64,000 nucleotides of DNA from Thaumasiovibrio subtropicus (GTDB lineage: Bacteria; Pseudomonadota; Gammaproteobacteria; Enterobacterales; Vibrionaceae). Positions within the stretch are counted from its first letter, which is position 1; each line of letters begins with the position of its first letter. The translations under genes and the position numbers were made by a program. Where the stretch lies: assembly GCF_019703835.1 (NCBI RefSeq), contig NZ_AP023054.1, forward strand, positions 2,355,580 through 2,419,579, in the 5' to 3' direction. A model generated the notes under the pieces. The model was not told the DNA's origin, searched no databases, and saw only the letters and a program-made list of their open reading frames with translations. This document shows positions 15,735 to 25,874 of the stretch, one piece after another.

Positions 15735-16453
15735 CCCCTCACCGTTTCCGCGATACCGTTAGCACACTACGAGCCCGACTTCTACAATCTGCCATTGTTC
15801 TCATCGCCCTCTTCAGCACCCTCGTGGTGTTTCGCAATGACATTTATTACCTGGTGGCAATGCCCTTACTCGACCAACTACCTCAAAATACCTCTATGAT
15901 AGCGACGGATGTCACAGCACCGTTGCTCGCTCCCATTAAGCTCACGTTTTTTGTTGCCGCCTATCTGGCGATGCCCTTTTTTCTGTATCAACTCCATGTC
16001 AGCTTACGCCATTCCCGTGTTGGCCAAAATCTTTCATTACCCTTGTGGCCCTTGAGCGTCGCAGCGATGACCCTATTCTACTTAGGCTCAGCCTTTGCTT
16101 ACGGGGTTGTGTTACCGCTGGCGATTCAATTTCTCACTTCTGTCGCGCCTGAAGGCGTTGTCGTTGCGACAGATATTCGTCAATACCTCAGTTTCGTCCT
16201 TACCCTACTTTGGGCATTTGGCTTCGCTTTTCAGATTCCTATCGTGGTGATTCTGCTCTGTTGGTCACGCATCACCTCCATTGAGAAGTTGAAAGCCGCT
16301 CGTGGTTATGTGCTAATCAGTGCATTTATTGTCGCAATGATCATGACACCCCCAGATTTGATTTCACAAACCCTACTGGCCATCCCCATGCTTGTCTTGT
16401 TTGAAATAGGACTTTTGGGCGCTCGATGGTATCAACCCTCAACCATAAACTAA
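15731..16453 (+). CDS. tatC: Divergent TatC paralogue lacking signal-recognition residues
   Basis: Six membrane segments and long stretches match E. coli TatC closely: SMIATDVTAPLLAPIKLTF in the periplasmic loop, YLGSAFAYGVVLPLAIQFL, and TPPDLISQTLLAIPM. But residues that bind or transmit the twin-arginine signal are altered. E. coli Glu15 aligns with Thr12. The F-x-x-P-x-L-x-x-x-E block (Phe94, Glu103) is replaced by SLRHSRVGQN (91-100) with no acidic residue. Glu170 aligns with Gln168. The gene is intact and in operon with normal-looking tatA and tatB. I infer a specialised or altered Tat translocase rather than the housekeeping one. Confidence 0.88.
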   Translation: MTPHRFRDTVSTLRARLLQSAIVLIALFSTLVVFRNDIYYLVAMPLLDQLPQNTSMIATDVTAPLLAPIKLTFFVAAYLAMPFFLYQLHVSLRHSRVGQNLSLPLWPLSVAAMTLFYLGSAFAYGVVLPLAIQFLTSVAPEGVVVATDIRQYLSFVLTLLWAFGFAFQIPIVVILLCWSRITSIEKLKAARGYVLISAFIVAMIMTPPDLISQTLLAIPMLVLFEIGLLGARWYQPSTIN

Positions 16454-16518
16454 CCCTATTCGCTTTGCCGCCTAGCCATTACATTAGCGGACGATCACCA
16501 ATCACAGCCTTACTCAAC

Positions 16519-16548
16519 AGAAAAGCCAGGTTTCGACCTGGCTTTCTG
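16519..16548. terminator. Bidirectional terminator between tatC and the amidase
   Basis: The stem AAAGCCAGGT / ACCTGGCTTT with loop TTCG, A-rich on one side and T-rich on the other, lies between convergent stops at 16453 and 16573. Confidence 0.8.
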
Positions 16549-16572
16549 TTGCCTAATCAACCGCGTTACTGG

Positions 16573-18108
16573 TTATGAAAACTTGAGTGAGTGCGGTGCC
16601 CAAACGTCTTTCCAAGGCTTGGCGAGTTCAAGTTCAAACGCCAGCTCATAGAGCATTCGGTCTTCGCCGAATTGTGCTTGGAACATGGTACCTACCGGCA
16701 TACCTGTTTTCTTCGAAAAACCCAGAGGTACACTCATGGCGGGTGCACCTGTGGTGTTCGCGATAGGCGTTAAAGACATGGTGCGCTGCAGGGTATCCAT
16801 CTTTTCAGGGGTGAATTCATCCTTTGGAGAGACATCACCCACTTTTGGTGTTTCAATCGGTAACGTTGCTGACATCACCACATCAAACTCGGCATGAATT
16901 TTATCAAATTCCGCTTTAATAAAATCAAAGTACTTCAGGCCAGCCGCCGCTTCTTCTGGCGTTATTTTTTGACCGTATTCGCCCATCGAAATGGTGAAGT
17001 TTGTTAGGAGCTTGGATTCGCGCACTGGCATCCCTGTCATCTGCTCAATACCCGTCAATAGCGGACCAAATTTCACTAAGAAAGCGTTGTTGAAGTTCAG
17101 CCAAAAGTCTTCTGCATTCAGTGGGTGTTTGATCTCTACCACTTCGTGGCCGAGTTCTCGTAACAGTACGGCGGCTTCATCTTGGACTTGCTGTACAGAC
17201 GGCTCTACTTCATAGCCTGCCATTCCGTCGCGAATATAAGCAATCTTCAAGCGGCGTGAAGATGGCCCTGTAATCAGGGTTTCTGGGGTTAAATGCTTAC
17301 CGCTGCGGTCTTGCGTCATATCAAACAACAGAGCGCTATCACGGACAGTGCGACCCAAGGTTTGGTTCGTTTTAAAGGTATCATGCACGCCGCTCGCTTC
17401 TGGCGATTGGATACGATAACGACTTGGCTTCATCCCTAGCAGATGACAAGCGGATGCAGGTAGACGGCATGAGCCCCCACCATCTGTTCCATGCACTGTC
17501 GGTAGGACACCAGCTGCGACTGCTCCACCCGCACCACCCGATGAACCAATGCAAGAGTAAGCTAAGTCCCACGGGTTGTAAGTTGGGCCAATAATGTCGT
17601 TATCGGTCAAACCAGTGGTTGTAAACTCAGGCACATTCGTCATTCCTAAGTTTACTATGCCCGCTTTGCGCAATGAGGCGGCGTAAGGCGAGTCTTGCTC
17701 TGGCACATTATTGAGCATGATCTTCGAACCATCAGTACGCGGCACATTGGCAATATCCAGCATATCTTTATATAAAAAAGGCACACCCGCTAAAGGGGAT
17801 GCGTTGATATCGACCTTTTCCGCTTCTTCAAGCGCTTTTTCTGCACGCTGTACCGACATGAAGTTGATGGTGCCATTCATTTTTTCAATACGATTAAGCA
17901 CTACTTGGGTCATTTCACGCGGAGACACCGCTTTCTTTTTGATCAGCTCCGCCATACCAACCAAATCGTAGTCGAGGAACTCATCGGCAGGTTTAACAGC
18001 AGAGGCAATCGCAGCAGGTAAAGATGTCGATGCAGCTATGCCAGCCGCACCGATCGCCGTGCCTTTTATGAACGTTCGGCGTGTTGTTTTCTTATTAAAA
18101 ATAGACAT
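16573..18108 (-). CDS. Tat-exported amidase-signature enzyme
   Basis: A twin-arginine signal (TRRTFIKG, residues 9-16, then a mild hydrophobic stretch to about 38) leads an amidase-signature domain. The catalytic set is visible: Lys114 in PFLYKD, the cis-Ser in CIGSSGGAGG (189) and the nucleophile Ser213 in TDGGGSCRLPA, as in the Ser-Ser-Lys triad of the family. The protein should fold in the cytoplasm and act in the periplasm, hydrolysing an amide whose identity is unknown. It is convergent with tatABC, 119 bp away, so it is a candidate client of that system. It is monocistronic. Confidence 0.88.
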   Translation of the reverse strand: MSIFNKKTTRRTFIKGTAIGAAGIAASTSLPAAIASAVKPADEFLDYDLVGMAELIKKKAVSPREMTQVVLNRIEKMNGTINFMSVQRAEKALEEAEKVDINASPLAGVPFLYKDMLDIANVPRTDGSKIMLNNVPEQDSPYAASLRKAGIVNLGMTNVPEFTTTGLTDNDIIGPTYNPWDLAYSCIGSSGGAGGAVAAGVLPTVHGTDGGGSCRLPASACHLLGMKPSRYRIQSPEASGVHDTFKTNQTLGRTVRDSALLFDMTQDRSGKHLTPETLITGPSSRRLKIAYIRDGMAGYEVEPSVQQVQDEAAVLLRELGHEVVEIKHPLNAEDFWLNFNNAFLVKFGPLLTGIEQMTGMPVRESKLLTNFTISMGEYGQKITPEEAAAGLKYFDFIKAEFDKIHAEFDVVMSATLPIETPKVGDVSPKDEFTPEKMDTLQRTMSLTPIANTTGAPAMSVPLGFSKKTGMPVGTMFQAQFGEDRMLYELAFELELAKPWKDVWAPHSLKFS

Positions 18109-18211
18109 ATTATTTCACTACTTTAGACAAGTTTAATTATCTCATTGAGTATACCTATCTAAAATCGCTCAGCTATTGGTCGAATATTGACGGTTAAATT
18201 TTTTAACCATT

Positions 18212-18259
18212 AAAAAAGCCCGTAACCTCACTTTTACCACCAAAAGCAAGGCGACGGGC
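18212..18259 (-). terminator. Terminator of the RND-porin operon
   Basis: Read on the minus strand, GCCCGTC and TACGGGC pair across a roughly 30-base loop and are followed by TTTTTT. It lies about 50 bp past the porin stop, separating the operon from the amidase gene. Confidence 0.6.
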
Positions 18260-18312
18260 AAACACCTATATACAGGCTACCTCAAGGGATGAATATAGAT
18301 AATGGTATTGAA

Positions 18313-19419
18313 TTAAAAATTCAAACGGAAAGCTAAATAGAAAAAATCGTCTTGTTTGTTATTGCTTGCCTGAGAATAGGCTCCCTCTTTAGCAATAAAC
18401 TCATTTGCATTGCGGATACTATACGACGCAATTAAACGTGCTTTTGGGGTAAAGAAGTAGTGTGCATCAAAAACAATATCATTAATCAGGTCTTGACCAT
18501 AGGCACTGTTCTCCATCCAGAAATACCCTAAACGCAAATCAAGGTTTTCAAAGCCGCTGTAGCGAACCATTGACTCGATACCCCGATTTTTACCCGAATC
18601 AACATTGCCTGTTTTAGACAACGTATCTTCCGAGTACACCAGCGACGCGCCATAATCGCCAAGGTAGTACTCAGCTCCAATACCCCAGAACGTATAATCT
18701 TCTACGCGACCTGTGCTGTGAAAGTGTTGAATACCTTGCCCTGTCGGATGTGCTTCAATCGCCTCGGTTTTTTGATAAGCGAACACAGGTTTGAATCGTC
18801 CTGTTTCCTCACTACCAAATGACTTACTAACACTAAAGTTAAAACCTTTGTCGACGCCTGTTTGGCTAAACACACCGGAGTTCATAATATAAGCAAAGGT
18901 AAAATCAATCCCTTGAAGCGTGTTGGCATACTCAATGGTGTTATCTTGGCGACTGATTGCAGCAGCACTTTTATCAAGCACGCTAGCGCGAGACGCCATG
19001 ACCTCACCGCCACCATTAATGGCGAAGAAATCAGTCAAGTTGTAGAGCGCCAAAAGCCCTGAACCGACACGACCGATGGACACTTTACCGTACTCATTGA
19101 AATCGATGCCACCAAACACATAGCGTGGACCGAGCTCATTCGACTTGCTGTCTAAGCCGGGTAAACCGTCATCGGAAGTAATGTCGTATTCAGCAATACC
19201 AAACACGCTAAAGCCATTTTCCATCGGCTGATAAGTTTGCACACCAATACGTGCATCTAGCCAACCAAATGTGTCACCTGGGAGCCCACCACTACGTAGC
19301 TGAATATCAGAAACATTGTATTGTACGCGGCCGGTGACTTGCGTATTACTTTCTGCAAAGACAGGCACAGAGCTAACCGCTGCAAGCATCACAGCAGTGA
19401 GGTATTTATTAAATGTCAT
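18313..19419 (-). CDS. Outer-membrane porin
   Basis: A signal peptide (residues 1-22, VPVFA|ES) is followed by about sixteen beta strands and the terminal aromatic residue (FYLAFRLNF) needed for barrel assembly. Segments such as GRVQYNVSDIQ, VFGGIDFNEYGKVSIGR and LTDFFAINGGG, including the loop-3-like region, match Gram-negative general porins of the OmpC/OmpU type. At 368 residues it is of usual length. It is the last gene of the operon with the RND pump, an unusual partner set. Pore selectivity is not readable from the sequence. Confidence 0.85.
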   Translation of the reverse strand: MTFNKYLTAVMLAAVSSVPVFAESNTQVTGRVQYNVSDIQLRSGGLPGDTFGWLDARIGVQTYQPMENGFSVFGIAEYDITSDDGLPGLDSKSNELGPRYVFGGIDFNEYGKVSIGRVGSGLLALYNLTDFFAINGGGEVMASRASVLDKSAAAISRQDNTIEYANTLQGIDFTFAYIMNSGVFSQTGVDKGFNFSVSKSFGSEETGRFKPVFAYQKTEAIEAHPTGQGIQHFHSTGRVEDYTFWGIGAEYYLGDYGASLVYSEDTLSKTGNVDSGKNRGIESMVRYSGFENLDLRLGYFWMENSAYGQDLINDIVFDAHYFFTPKARLIASYSIRNANEFIAKEGAYSQASNNKQDDFFYLAFRLNF

Positions 19420-19459
19420 ATGAGTTACTTTTTGATTTTAGTGAGAGTACAGTGATTGA

Positions 19460-20242
19460 TTAAAAGAAATAACGGAGACCCAAATAAGCTTCAGAGTCTA
19501 ATTCCCCATTCTCTTTATTACCCAATATCGTCGTTTTGGCTTTAGATAGATCAAAACGGGTATTCACCCACAGTTTTCTGTTCTGCGTCATTGGCGCATT
19601 TACAGCAACTTTAAAGTTCACCGTTTCGGTTTTGATGTGGTCACCTGAGATATTTTGATACTCCGGCCATAACAACAAAAATGCCCCACTGTCGCCGAGC
19701 GGTTTCGTCGCCGCAAAGGCCACGCTGAAGCCATCAACAGACTCTTTGTGATTGAGCGGTTTAATGTCCATTTCACCGTTGACATACGCGACCATCGGGA
19801 ATGCCATGAAGCCGGGCGTATACTTAGGATTGACCGCAGCCAGCGTGCCGATGGCAAAGAGATTGGTATCGACTTTCAAAGCGTGATCGCGCTGATTGAT
19901 GTAATCAAACGAGAAGCCCGCTTTCGGTAGCACAGAAAAGCCACTATCTAAGGTGTGGAAGTACTGTGCACGCGCATCTTTGTACTTGAAACCAAAGTCG
20001 TTATCTTGATTATCCCCCACGTCACCAAATGTGGCTTCACCCAAAAAAGCAAACTGATGACCATTGCTATACGCACCTGAAATCATGGTCACCGGTTTAA
20101 TGTCTGAGTTGCCTCCAATCATTAACGCCGTTTGAGTATAAACCTTGGTGAGGTCAGCCGGGTCAATCTCTTCTGCAAAAACAGAGGCACTCATTACAGC
20201 CGCTGACAAAACGCCAGCCGCCAATATCATGTTATTTTTCAT
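19460..20242 (-). CDS. Secreted beta-barrel-type protein, unknown function
   Basis: A signal peptide of about 23 residues (ending SASVFA|EE) precedes a mature chain made of amphipathic strands with frequent Gly and aromatic residues (e.g. ISGAYSNGHQFAFLGEATFGD). It ends SEAYLGLRYFF, with the C-terminal Phe typical of outer-membrane barrels. It probably forms a barrel of about ten to twelve strands. I do not recognise the family. It sits between the pump gene and the porin, with 60 and 40 bp gaps, so it is part of the operon. Confidence 0.7.
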   Translation of the reverse strand: MKNNMILAAGVLSAAVMSASVFAEEIDPADLTKVYTQTALMIGGNSDIKPVTMISGAYSNGHQFAFLGEATFGDVGDNQDNDFGFKYKDARAQYFHTLDSGFSVLPKAGFSFDYINQRDHALKVDTNLFAIGTLAAVNPKYTPGFMAFPMVAYVNGEMDIKPLNHKESVDGFSVAFAATKPLGDSGAFLLLWPEYQNISGDHIKTETVNFKVAVNAPMTQNRKLWVNTRFDLSKAKTTILGNKENGELDSEAYLGLRYFF

Positions 20243-20269
20243 AATTACCTACAAAACTTTGATGAGGAG

Positions 20270-20293
20270 AGCGCCAAGCCAAGGCTTGGCGCT
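20270..20293 (-). other. GC-rich hairpin between the pump and barrel genes
   Basis: AGCGCCAAGCC and GGCTTGGCGCT pair almost perfectly over 20270-20293. On the minus strand no T-run follows, so it is more likely an mRNA-stabilising or attenuating stem than a full terminator. It overlaps the region before the downstream gene's ribosome-binding site. Confidence 0.5.
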
Positions 20294-20302
20294 TTATGGT
20301 GA

Positions 20303-23300
20303 TTAGTCGAGCACAGCAACAGGCTTGGTGTTACCACCTTTCACTTTCTCGCGCCCTTTTTGGAATAGTGCATAGAAACCCGGCGTAATGATCGCCCCTA
20401 AGGTCATGACACAGAGAATGCCACCCGTTAACGCTACACCCATGTTATTCTGCGCGTTAGCGCCGGCACCGTTGGCAAAAATCATGGGTAAGATACCGAG
20501 CACGAATGACCAAGATGTCATATTGACGGCACGGAAACGCATAGTGCCACCGAGGATTGCCGCCTCTTCTATCGACAATGACTCTTCTTCGCGCTTAATC
20601 TTGGCAAACTCGACGATGAGAATGGCATTCTTCGCCGCAAGCGCAATCAAGAGCACCAAACCAATTTGACCGTACAAGGTCAGCGCCATGCCATTCATTG
20701 TTAACGCAATCATGGTGCCAACCGCCGCTGTCGGCGCAGCGATGATAATCGCTGCAGGTAACACCCATGATTCATACTGTGCGACTAAGAACAGATAGAT
20801 AAAAGTCAGCGCAAAAATGAAAGCGTAAACAATCGCGTTGCCCGCGAGCTTCTCTTGCAATGCCATTGACGTCCATTCGTAATCAAAGCCATCATTCAAG
20901 ATCTCCTCAGCAAGGGCTTCAACCGCGGCAATGGCTTGCCCAGAAGAGTAGCCCGGTGCAATGTTGACAAAGAACTTGGTCGCCGACGCCATGTTGTAAG
21001 TATTGGTAATGTCTGCTTCAAGCTGCGGCTTGAAGGTCGCCAATGTGGACAGAGGAATCATCTCGCCCGCCGCGGTTCGAACATGAATACGACTGATGTC
21101 TTCGATATCTTTGCGTTGCTCAGTTTTTGCTTGGATAAAGGCGTAATAAGTACGACCAAACATCCCTAAATCGTTAACACGCGAGCCAGCAAGGTAGGTC
21201 ATCAGTGTTTCGTTGATCGTACTGACTGGTACCCCATATTGACGCGCTTTCTCGCGATCAATATCGATGAAGTAGTGAGGTACGTTTGCGCGGAACGTCG
21301 TGAAGGCACTGCCCACTTCTTCAAGCTGGTTCACCGCCATCATGAACTCCATCGCTTTCGCAGATAAGGCTTGCGCTGAGCGACCACGGGTATCTTTTAG
21401 CATGAACTCAAGGCTATCACCTTGGCCAACACCCGGAATCGCTGGCGGGGCAATCATCATCGCCATCCCGTCTTTCACAGCTGCCATTGCGATGTTCAAG
21501 CGCATTGAAACCGCTTCAACAGTGTGATCACCCTCAAGCTGCTTACGCTCTTCCCAAGGTTTTAACGCAACAAAGAAAGTCGCTTGGTTCGGCTGCATAG
21601 ACAATGACAACGCCGAGAAACCTTCCGCTCCACCAACTTCCTCAACCGCGGGATCAGCCAACATAATGTTTTGCAGTTGCGCGATGTAGGCATTGGTACG
21701 AGCGCGAGACGCGCCGTCTGGCAAAGATGCCATTGCAAGCATGTTACCTTTATCTTCACGCTCAACAAAAGCGGTCGGGGTTTGCGCATTTAACATCACC
21801 ATAATGGCGACTGTGCCGGCAAAAATAACCACTAAAGCAAAAGTCTTACGAACAACGAGCGCAACCGCTTTGCCGTATACCGCGGTGATTTTTTCGAAAA
21901 CAGCATTGAAGGCAAGGAACCAACCAGGGTGTTTCTCAACACGACGCATCACTAAAGAACAAAGTGCAGGTGAAAGCGTCAATGCATTGATCGCGGATAG
22001 TACAAGTGCGATACAGATTGTCAGACCAAACTGAGCAAACATCTGTCCCGTAATACCCGGCAGCATCGACACAGGCAAGAACACCGCCAGCATCACAAGC
22101 GTAGACGCAACGATAGGCCCAGTGACTTCCTGCATCGCTGCGAACGTTGCTTTTGGCGGGGTGAGTTGTGGGTTTTCGTTTAAAATGCGCTCTACGTTTT
22201 CAATCACCAAAATCGCATTATCGACCACGATACCAATAGCCAGAATCAGACCAAATAACGTAATGGTATTGATCGTGAAGCCAATCGTATCCATGAAGAA
22301 AAACGTACCGATCAATGATACAGGAATGGCAGCCACAGGAACCAAGGTTGCACGCCAATCACCGAGGAACAAGTAAGTCACCAAGATAACCAGAACAACC
22401 GCTATGATCAGAGTTTGCGCAATATCGGTAATGGAATCTTCAACGAAAATGGTCATATCAAACGGGAATTTGATTTCAACATCGTGAGGTAAGTCCAAAC
22501 CGGCTAAGAATGCCTTAACCTGTTCACCGGTTTCCAATGCATTTGCCCCAGGCGCAAGCGTGACATACATGAGCGCCGCATTGTCGCCGTTGTAGAAGGT
22601 CGCCGCGTCGTAATGCGCGTCACCCAATTCGACTTCAGCAATATCACGGATATAGATGTTTGATCCATCTGGCGCCGTTTTGACCATGATCGATTGAAAG
22701 TCTTCAAGGTCGGTCAATCGGCCTTGGCTCAATAGTGGAATCTGAAACTGGGTGTCTTCTAAATGCGGGCCTGCTCCAATGCGACCGACAGGCACTTGGC
22801 TATTTTGGTCCATCAGCGCCAGACGCACTTCATGGGTCGTCACATTCAGGGCCGTCATCTGGTCGATATCCAACCATACGCGCACGGCGTAAGTCGCACC
22901 CAATAGCACGGAATCCGATACGCCATCAATGCGGGTCATCCCTTCAATGATGTTGATATCCGTCCAGTTGTTCAGGTATGCCGCGTCATAGGTACCATTG
23001 GGTGATGTGGTTGCTATCGCCATTAGAAAGTCTGGCGCTGCCTTGTTGACACGCACACCAAACTGATTGACGATTTGTGGCAAGCTCATCTGCGCACGGG
23101 TCACACGATTTTGTACGTTCACCTGCGCTTGGTCTAAGTCAGTGCCAATCTCAAAGGTAATTTGCAACATGTAGGTACCGTCATTGGCCGCACGGCCAGA
23201 CATGTACATCATGTTTTCAACACCGTTGACTTCCGCTTCGATGGGTTTGGCGACAATTTCTGAGATGGTTTCTGCACTCGCCCCCGGATAGATGGCGATA

Positions 23301-23437
23301 ACATTGATCATCGGTGGCGTAATATCAGGGTATTCAGACACTGGCATGGTCTTAATCGATATCATGCCTACCAAAGTCAGTACGATCGAAATGACAAATG
23401 CAAATTTCGGTCGATTAATAAAAAAACGACTTAACAT
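20303..23437 (-). CDS. RND multidrug-type efflux pump, inner-membrane subunit
   Basis: This 1044-residue HAE1-type RND permease is like AcrB, with twelve membrane helices in two halves and large periplasmic loops. It starts [20 protein letters not shown], a classic start. Proton-relay residues can be aligned: D406 matches AcrB Asp407, but the next position is Asn407 where AcrB has Asp408 (VVDNAIL instead of LVDDAIV). The second-half lysine is present in AAKNAIL. It should export drugs or other lipophilic compounds with the adaptor and TolC-like protein encoded just upstream (10-bp gaps). The substrate is unknown. The Asn change may alter coupling. Confidence 0.92.
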   Translation of the reverse strand: MLSRFFINRPKFAFVISIVLTLVGMISIKTMPVSEYPDITPPMINVIAIYPGASAETISEIVAKPIEAEVNGVENMMYMSGRAANDGTYMLQITFEIGTDLDQAQVNVQNRVTRAQMSLPQIVNQFGVRVNKAAPDFLMAIATTSPNGTYDAAYLNNWTDINIIEGMTRIDGVSDSVLLGATYAVRVWLDIDQMTALNVTTHEVRLALMDQNSQVPVGRIGAGPHLEDTQFQIPLLSQGRLTDLEDFQSIMVKTAPDGSNIYIRDIAEVELGDAHYDAATFYNGDNAALMYVTLAPGANALETGEQVKAFLAGLDLPHDVEIKFPFDMTIFVEDSITDIAQTLIIAVVLVILVTYLFLGDWRATLVPVAAIPVSLIGTFFFMDTIGFTINTITLFGLILAIGIVVDNAILVIENVERILNENPQLTPPKATFAAMQEVTGPIVASTLVMLAVFLPVSMLPGITGQMFAQFGLTICIALVLSAINALTLSPALCSLVMRRVEKHPGWFLAFNAVFEKITAVYGKAVALVVRKTFALVVIFAGTVAIMVMLNAQTPTAFVEREDKGNMLAMASLPDGASRARTNAYIAQLQNIMLADPAVEEVGGAEGFSALSLSMQPNQATFFVALKPWEERKQLEGDHTVEAVSMRLNIAMAAVKDGMAMMIAPPAIPGVGQGDSLEFMLKDTRGRSAQALSAKAMEFMMAVNQLEEVGSAFTTFRANVPHYFIDIDREKARQYGVPVSTINETLMTYLAGSRVNDLGMFGRTYYAFIQAKTEQRKDIEDISRIHVRTAAGEMIPLSTLATFKPQLEADITNTYNMASATKFFVNIAPGYSSGQAIAAVEALAEEILNDGFDYEWTSMALQEKLAGNAIVYAFIFALTFIYLFLVAQYESWVLPAAIIIAAPTAAVGTMIALTMNGMALTLYGQIGLVLLIALAAKNAILIVEFAKIKREEESLSIEEAAILGGTMRFRAVNMTSWSFVLGILPMIFANGAGANAQNNMGVALTGGILCVMTLGAIITPGFYALFQKGREKVKGGNTKPVAVLD

Positions 23438-23447
23438 TTTGCCTCTC

Positions 23448-24491
23448 TTATTGCGCTACGGTGACGGGTACGCCAGCGCGCACACGAATTAAACCGTTTG
23501 TAATCACTTGCTCGCCTTGTGCAATACCAGAGGTCACAAAGACGTCTTTACCAACGCGCTCTAGCACTTCGATATCACGACGTTCAGCCTTACCATCAAC
23601 AATGACGTAGGCGAACTGCACATTGAGGTCTTGCCCTGTCGCCGCTTGCGGGATCCAAACACCTTCTACGCCTTGAGAAGGGGTCATTTCTACACGCACC
23701 ACTTGATTCGGTACAAAAGCCGCATCTTCATTGGTAAAGGTTGCACTCAGCGAAATCGTTCCGCTGGTTGGGTTGATTTTGTTATCAATGAACGTCAGCT
23801 CACCTTGCAGATCTGTGCCCTGCAAGCCATAACGCATTGCGCCTGCATCATGCATGCGTTTTTCAAGGAACTGCTCGTAGGCCAAGTTGAAAGTGGCATT
23901 CATTGGGTGGAGTTGCACCAGGTCAATCATTGGGCCTGCCGCTGGCGCAACCATATCGCCCACAGAAAAACGCGCTTTACCTAAACGACCCGCGTAGGGT
24001 GCGCGTACTTTGGTATATTCGAGGTCATCTGTCGCTTTATCCAACGCTGCATTGGCTGCTGCAACGCCAGCCTGAGTAACCTTTAGAGCGGCAGTTGCTT
24101 CGTCAAGGTTCGACTGTGCTGCGCCACCTGCACCTTGCAGCTCTTTGACGCGTTTAAACACGGTTTGCGCTTGCGTTAACGCCGCATCAGCTTGCTGTTT
24201 TTGTGCCGTTGCAATATTGAACGCTTGAAGATAAGGCGTTGGATCAATTTCAAACAGGACATCGCCTGCTTCGACCATTGCGCCATCTTCAAAATTTTGG
24301 CTCAACAAGTAGCCTGAGACGCGAGCGGTCAGATTGGCATGTTCTTGTGCTTCCATCTTCGCCACAACCACTTGCGTCGGTTGGTAGCTGACCACCTCTG
24401 CCAGCATTGCTTCCACAGCAGGCCCTTGTGCGAATACTGCACCACTCATTAGCGAGCCAGCCACAGCGAGGGAAAGACGTGTTTTGTTCAT
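23448..24491 (-). CDS. RND periplasmic adaptor protein
   Basis: A signal peptide of about 21 residues ([21 protein letters not shown]) is followed by the usual order of domains. The lipoyl half is [32 protein letters not shown] near 50-82, then an alpha-helical hairpin (about 90-150), the second lipoyl half ([20 protein letters not shown]) and a beta-barrel and membrane-proximal region. It lacks the lipobox Cys of AcrA, so it is a soluble or periplasmic adaptor. It lies between the TolC-like and pump genes on a single transcript. Confidence 0.92.
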   Translation of the reverse strand: MNKTRLSLAVAGSLMSGAVFAQGPAVEAMLAEVVSYQPTQVVVAKMEAQEHANLTARVSGYLLSQNFEDGAMVEAGDVLFEIDPTPYLQAFNIATAQKQQADAALTQAQTVFKRVKELQGAGGAAQSNLDEATAALKVTQAGVAAANAALDKATDDLEYTKVRAPYAGRLGKARFSVGDMVAPAAGPMIDLVQLHPMNATFNLAYEQFLEKRMHDAGAMRYGLQGTDLQGELTFIDNKINPTSGTISLSATFTNEDAAFVPNQVVRVEMTPSQGVEGVWIPQAATGQDLNVQFAYVIVDGKAERRDIEVLERVGKDVFVTSGIAQGEQVITNGLIRVRAGVPVTVAQ

Positions 24492-24500
24492 GTTTGATAC

Positions 24501-25874
24501 CTATTTCGATGTGCTAGAGCTGGTGCGTAACAATCCAGCATTGAGCGCGGTGATGTCGTTGTCAGACAGCTCGCCCGCGAGGAACTTGAGTGTGAGAGCA
24601 CGTTCGATGAAATCGAATCGCGCATTATTAACATTGTTTTGCGCGGCATAGACGAGACCTGTCGCTGCGAGCACTTCTGCCATAGTACGTGCGCCGACCT
24701 CGTAGCCTTTTTCGACTGCAGTCAATGCGGCTTCGGATGACGCTAAACTCTGTTCATGGGCTTTCAACGACAGCAGTGATGCTTCAACAAACCGCTCAGT
24801 GGTGTTGACCTGCTCGGCGACTTGTCGCATCGATTGATCATTAACGAGTTGTGTCATTTCAAGGCCATGCTGGGCTAGACGCACTAACGCCGTCGTGCGG
24901 CCACCAGAATACAGTGGCAGTTGAGCAGCGACGCCCACTTCGACTTCAGTAAGATTGTCCAACTTGGCACCCAAGGCACTATTTCCACCGATGTTCTTGA
25001 TATCCATCAGCAATTCTTGATTAATGCCCGCTGTAAACACCACGCTTGGCATACGACCTGCCGATGCTTGCTTGATCTGCAGACGCGCTTTTTCAATGGC
25101 TTGCGCGGTCATCCGTAAATCATGGTTGTTATTGAGCGCAGCGTGCTGCCATGTATCGCCATAAATAGGCGAAGGCAAGGCTGGAGAGAATCGCGAAATA
25201 TCTAATGGTTCAACGTTGGTAAAGGTTTGACCGGTTAGGGTGGTAAGGGCGTCCAAACGTTGTGCGAGAAGTGCTTTCGCATTAATGATCCCTGCCGAGG
25301 CAAGATCGAAGCGCGCTTGCGCTTCTTGAAGGTCTAGGGCGGCTGTCATACCCAGACGAACCCGCGTTTCTGTCTGAACACGAAACTCGTCGATTGCAGC
25401 AAGGTTTGCTTCTGCAACCTTCACCGTTTCGCTCGCGCGTAATACGTCGAAATAGGCTTTCGCAGAACGTAGCACTAACGCATCGCTGGCTTTTTCAATT
25501 AACAAATCGGCATGGGTAACATCTTGGTTAGCGATATCTACCGCCAATTTCACTGCGGGGCTATAAAGTAACTGTGAACCTTTCACGCCGAGTGCAACCG
25601 CATTGCCCGTTCCGCCAAAACCCGCTTCTACACCGCGATGGTCTTGGAGGTACTGGTAAGCAAAGTAACTGTTAAGCTGTGGTAGCAATGACGCGCGAGT
25701 GACATTCACGGCTTCTTCTGCCATGGATGCCCCGACTTTTGCTTGGGATAAGAGTGGGTCGTTTTGTAACGCTAATTGATACAAGTTTTCCAGATCTGTC
25801 GTTTCTGCATAAACCACAGTCGAAAACGTGCTAGCGATAAGACCGGCGACGACCGTTAATCGAGTGTTTTTCAT
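24501..25874 (-). CDS. TolC-family outer-membrane channel
   Basis: A signal peptide (residues 1-23, VVYA|ET) leads two copies of the outer-membrane efflux repeat, each with a long helical pair. The first begins ENLYQLALQNDPLLSQAKVG and the second includes NNHDLRMTAQAIEKARLQIKQASAGRMPSVVFTAG. The chain matches TolC by length (457) and layout. It is the first gene of the efflux operon, so this pump carries its own exit duct rather than depending on the housekeeping TolC. Confidence 0.9.
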   Translation of the reverse strand: MKNTRLTVVAGLIASTFSTVVYAETTDLENLYQLALQNDPLLSQAKVGASMAEEAVNVTRASLLPQLNSYFAYQYLQDHRGVEAGFGGTGNAVALGVKGSQLLYSPAVKLAVDIANQDVTHADLLIEKASDALVLRSAKAYFDVLRASETVKVAEANLAAIDEFRVQTETRVRLGMTAALDLQEAQARFDLASAGIINAKALLAQRLDALTTLTGQTFTNVEPLDISRFSPALPSPIYGDTWQHAALNNNHDLRMTAQAIEKARLQIKQASAGRMPSVVFTAGINQELLMDIKNIGGNSALGAKLDNLTEVEVGVAAQLPLYSGGRTTALVRLAQHGLEMTQLVNDQSMRQVAEQVNTTERFVEASLLSLKAHEQSLASSEAALTAVEKGYEVGARTMAEVLAATGLVYAAQNNVNNARFDFIERALTLKFLAGELSDNDITALNAGLLRTSSSTSK

